Shown here piece by piece: positions 62,456-64,000 of a DNA stretch of 64,000 nucleotides. The position numbers and the translations under genes are program-made. The notes beneath the pieces were generated by a model that saw only the letters and a program-made list of their open reading frames with translations, was not told where the DNA came from and did not search any database. Positions within the stretch are counted from its first letter, which is position 1. Each line of letters opens with the position of its first letter. The DNA comes from Candidatus Geocrenenecus dongiae (GTDB lineage Archaea; Thermoproteota; Nitrososphaeria_A; Caldarchaeales; Wolframiiraptoraceae), in assembly GCA_023267855.1 (NCBI GenBank), contig JALNLN010000009.1:1-64000 (forward strand). The letters are read 5' to 3'.

Positions 62456-62857
62456 CTAAGTCTTCTTCCATGTTAAAGCAAGTATTCCTGAAACTAGTCC
62501 AAGGATCGCTCCTACTACGAAGCCTCCGCCACCTAGTAGGCTCAACACTGAAAAGATTATTACCAGTATTCCCCAGAACTGTATATTTTGAGGGCGTATG
62601 TAGGCCATATAACCACCTAAAAGAATAATTACTCCAGATACTAGAGTTAACGTTACGAACGGTATGAAGAAAAACCAGTTAAACCAGCCCATCATCCATC
62701 CACACATCGGGCACCACATAGGTCTATACCAGCCAGTAAACGGATAGAAAAACCACATTAACAAGCTATAGATACTTGAAACAACCATAATTAATCCTGA
62801 CACCAACGCTAAGACAAAGATAGCTAAAGGCTTCTCAGAAGAATTTAACATCTCCAT
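62456..62857 (-). CDS. Four-helix membrane protein of unknown function
   Basis: The 133-residue protein has four membrane helices and a Trp/Met/Cys-rich loop (WCPMCGWMMGWFNWFF) between the first two. It ends in GLVSGILALTWKK. It resembles small glycine-rich archaeal membrane proteins annotated only as DUFs. The CxxC pair could bind a metal. It lies 12 nt upstream of nnrD on the same strand. Confidence 0.6.
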   Translation of the reverse strand: MEMLNSSEKPLAIFVLALVSGLIMVVSSIYSLLMWFFYPFTGWYRPMWCPMCGWMMGWFNWFFFIPFVTLTLVSGVIILLGGYMAYIRPQNIQFWGILVIIFSVLSLLGGGGFVVGAILGLVSGILALTWKKT

Positions 62858-62960
62858 AGTCTTTCATGTAAGAGGTATCCCACTAAATTAATAAACCAAT
62901 CCATCCTACTCAAGAGGTATTCACCTAAGAAAGGATTTAAAAATAAATAAAGTAGAGGTT

Positions 62961-63284
62961 TTACTTCTTCTTGCTGGATGCTGATGATGTTGCAGACGTT
63001 GGTGGTGCTAAGACGATTTCGATGATGCTGACGTTTCTTGGTCTACCATCACTTCCAACTCTTCCTTCTTCTGTACCTATCTTCACATTCTCTACTTGGA
63101 CATCTTTAACAAATCTTCTCCTAACTACTTCAACTACATCTACAGCTTTACTTATCGCTCTTCCACGTGCTTTTACTACAACTTTTCTTCCTTCATTGAG
63201 AGGTAGGGTCGTCGCCAGAACATAATTCATTGTTGGTTTTCTTCCAATGAGGACGATGGCTTCGCCGGACGGACCTAGACTCAT
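62961..63284 (-). CDS. alba: Chromatin/RNA-binding protein Alba
   Basis: The 107-residue protein has [37 protein letters not shown] and NVSIIEIVL, the Alba fold. It replaces the usual GxKP motif with GRKP, keeping the DNA-contacting lysine. A low-complexity tail rich in Ser, Ala and Thr with three terminal lysines is longer than usual. It compacts DNA and binds RNA. Confidence 0.94.
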   Translation of the reverse strand: MSLGPSGEAIVLIGRKPTMNYVLATTLPLNEGRKVVVKARGRAISKAVDVVEVVRRRFVKDVQVENVKIGTEEGRVGSDGRPRNVSIIEIVLAPPTSATSSASSKKK

Positions 63285-63404
63285 CTACATCACCCTCGAT
63301 TATACAGCATAGATAGAGAGGAAACTCTTAAAAAACTTTTCCACTAGAAAACAACTCCTAACACTCTAAAAATAATAGACCATTGTTGTGCAGTATTGTT
63401 TTTT

Positions 63405-63791
63405 CTACATGCTTTTTTCTAGTGAGAATGGTTTTCCTTCTGTAAGAATCTTCTCTGGCGTCTTATTCTTCCATCTAGCCAGGAATTCGAGATCTTCATT
63501 CTTATTTCTTAGATGGTCTGGAAGCATTCTCGGAATCTCTTCTTCTACAGGATACCATCTGCCACATTCTTCACATATTATCAAAGCATCCTTAATCTCC
63601 ACTCCATAACATTTAACACATTCAGGGTTCCTATCTGTCTTCGTCAAATCTATATCGTGGAAAGAACAGTACAGTTCGCATCTAGAAATCTTTTCAGATG
63701 GTTTTATACTGAATTCTGTAAAAACGATTAATTTTAATGGAAATTTCTTGCAGATCGGGCATGCTAGAAGATCCATTAACCTATACTTCAT
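63405..63791 (-). CDS. Trm112-like zinc-ribbon protein
   Basis: The 128-residue protein has MDLLACPICKKFPLKL at the N-terminus and ALIICEECGRWYPVEEEIPR, the two halves of the Trm112/UPF0434 zinc ribbon and beta fold. A CVKC pair and further cysteines lie in the insert between them. Trm112 activates several RNA and protein methyltransferases. Residues after about 100 are an extra tail. Confidence 0.82.
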   Translation of the reverse strand: MKYRLMDLLACPICKKFPLKLIVFTEFSIKPSEKISRCELYCSFHDIDLTKTDRNPECVKCYGVEIKDALIICEECGRWYPVEEEIPRMLPDHLRNKNEDLEFLARWKNKTPEKILTEGKPFSLEKSM

Positions 63792-63870
63792 TTCTAGAGA
63801 GAGTTTAGGGAAAGCTTTTAGATATATTTTTTTCTAAAAGATTAGAAATAGTTTAATCTTTCCTTCTCCT

Positions 63871-64000
63871 ATGATTTTATTAAGATTGAGTTTGGAGACG
63901 ATTAAAATTAATAGATTCTCTAACTATATACCAATACTCTCTACAATCTTCTTAACATGGCTATTTGCAAGTATGATAATATATGTAGATATTAGGCCTG
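63871..64000 (+). CDS. Start of an unidentified membrane protein, cut by the window edge
   Basis: From ATG 63871 the frame stays open to the edge (43 codons) with MILLRLSLETIKINRFSNYI and a hydrophobic LSTIFLTWLFASMIIYV segment. TTG 63886 is an alternative start. The single hydrophobic stretch looks like a membrane helix; nothing more can be said without the rest. Confidence 0.4.
   Translation, partial: MILLRLSLETIKINRFSNYIPILSTIFLTWLFASMIIYVDIRP

Noticed and set aside
1-64000. CRISPR arrays and tRNA genes
   Set aside because: No regularly spaced repeats and no tRNA-like T-loop or anticodon-arm pattern was noticed in the intergenic stretches. This was by eye only.

Overview
The window is from an archaeon. 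It carries aIF5B, ribosomal proteins S6e, S24e and S27ae, Kae1, Alba, an archaeal-type prepilin peptidase and a primase-like/KaiC-like pair. Many genes have a TATA box about 26 nt upstream of the start codon, as in leaderless archaeal transcripts. Base composition is AT-rich by eye, with one GC-rich island that looks like a structured RNA, which is typical of thermophiles. A Thermoproteota/TACK-type lineage is my best guess; no species can be named from the sequence alone. No tRNA, rRNA or CRISPR array was seen.

Layout. 1-4450: edge of a membrane-anchored coiled-coil protein, a secreted NosD-like beta-helix protein, a class III aminotransferase and a membrane-anchored transglutaminase-like protein. 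4796-13391: carboxylate metabolism, with a TAXI-type TRAP importer, a PrpF-like isomerase, succinate dehydrogenase/fumarate reductase (C-A-B) and a DUF401 permease. 13684-25059: a nucleoside/BMP-type ABC importer, a TudS-related putative desulfidase, a cyclase-family hydrolase, a CoxG-like protein and a complete molybdenum hydroxylase (large-medium-small). 25066-29507: an FdrA/DUF1116/DUF2877 operon, related to oxamate carbamoyltransferase AllFGH, with an inserted MoaD-like protein and a 57-aa FdrA-related protein that is absent from the ORF track. 29826-34686: a biotin-dependent, probably sodium-pumping acyl-CoA decarboxylase with biotin ligase and BioY. 34740-41632: a second molybdenum hydroxylase in inverted orientation, two GNAT-like proteins and a cytosine-deaminase-like amidohydrolase. 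41640-48379: translation genes (S27ae, S24e, S6e, aIF5B, Kae1) and MoaA, interrupted between S6e and aIF5B by small orphan genes, a split IS110-like recombinase and a structured RNA candidate. 48414-52864: sulfur and Fe-S genes (two cysteine desulfurases, IscU, TusA-like, cystathionine-synthase-like). 53015-64000: a DNA methyltransferase pair, a phosphoribosyltransferase, a split NAD(P)HX repair pair, the KaiC-like/primase-like pair, prepilin peptidase, Alba and Trm112-like.

How it fits together. Much of 13-41 kb reads as a heterocycle/ureide utilisation region: a nucleoside-type importer, two xanthine-dehydrogenase-family enzymes, an amidohydrolase, a cyclase-family hydrolase, a putative desulfidase and an AllFGH-like carbamoyltransferase. 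MoaA, a MoaD-like protein and the Fe-S/cysteine desulfurase genes could supply their cofactors. The decarboxylase, succinate dehydrogenase and PrpF suggest C4-dicarboxylate/propionate metabolism coupled to a sodium gradient.

The strongest unexplained signals are four. A perfect 186-bp inverted repeat joins the two small-subunit genes 10 kb apart. The IS110-like recombinase is split in two frames beside a GC-rich RNA candidate. A MoaD-like gene sits inside the AllFGH-like operon. One PLP-enzyme gene has no canonical start codon.
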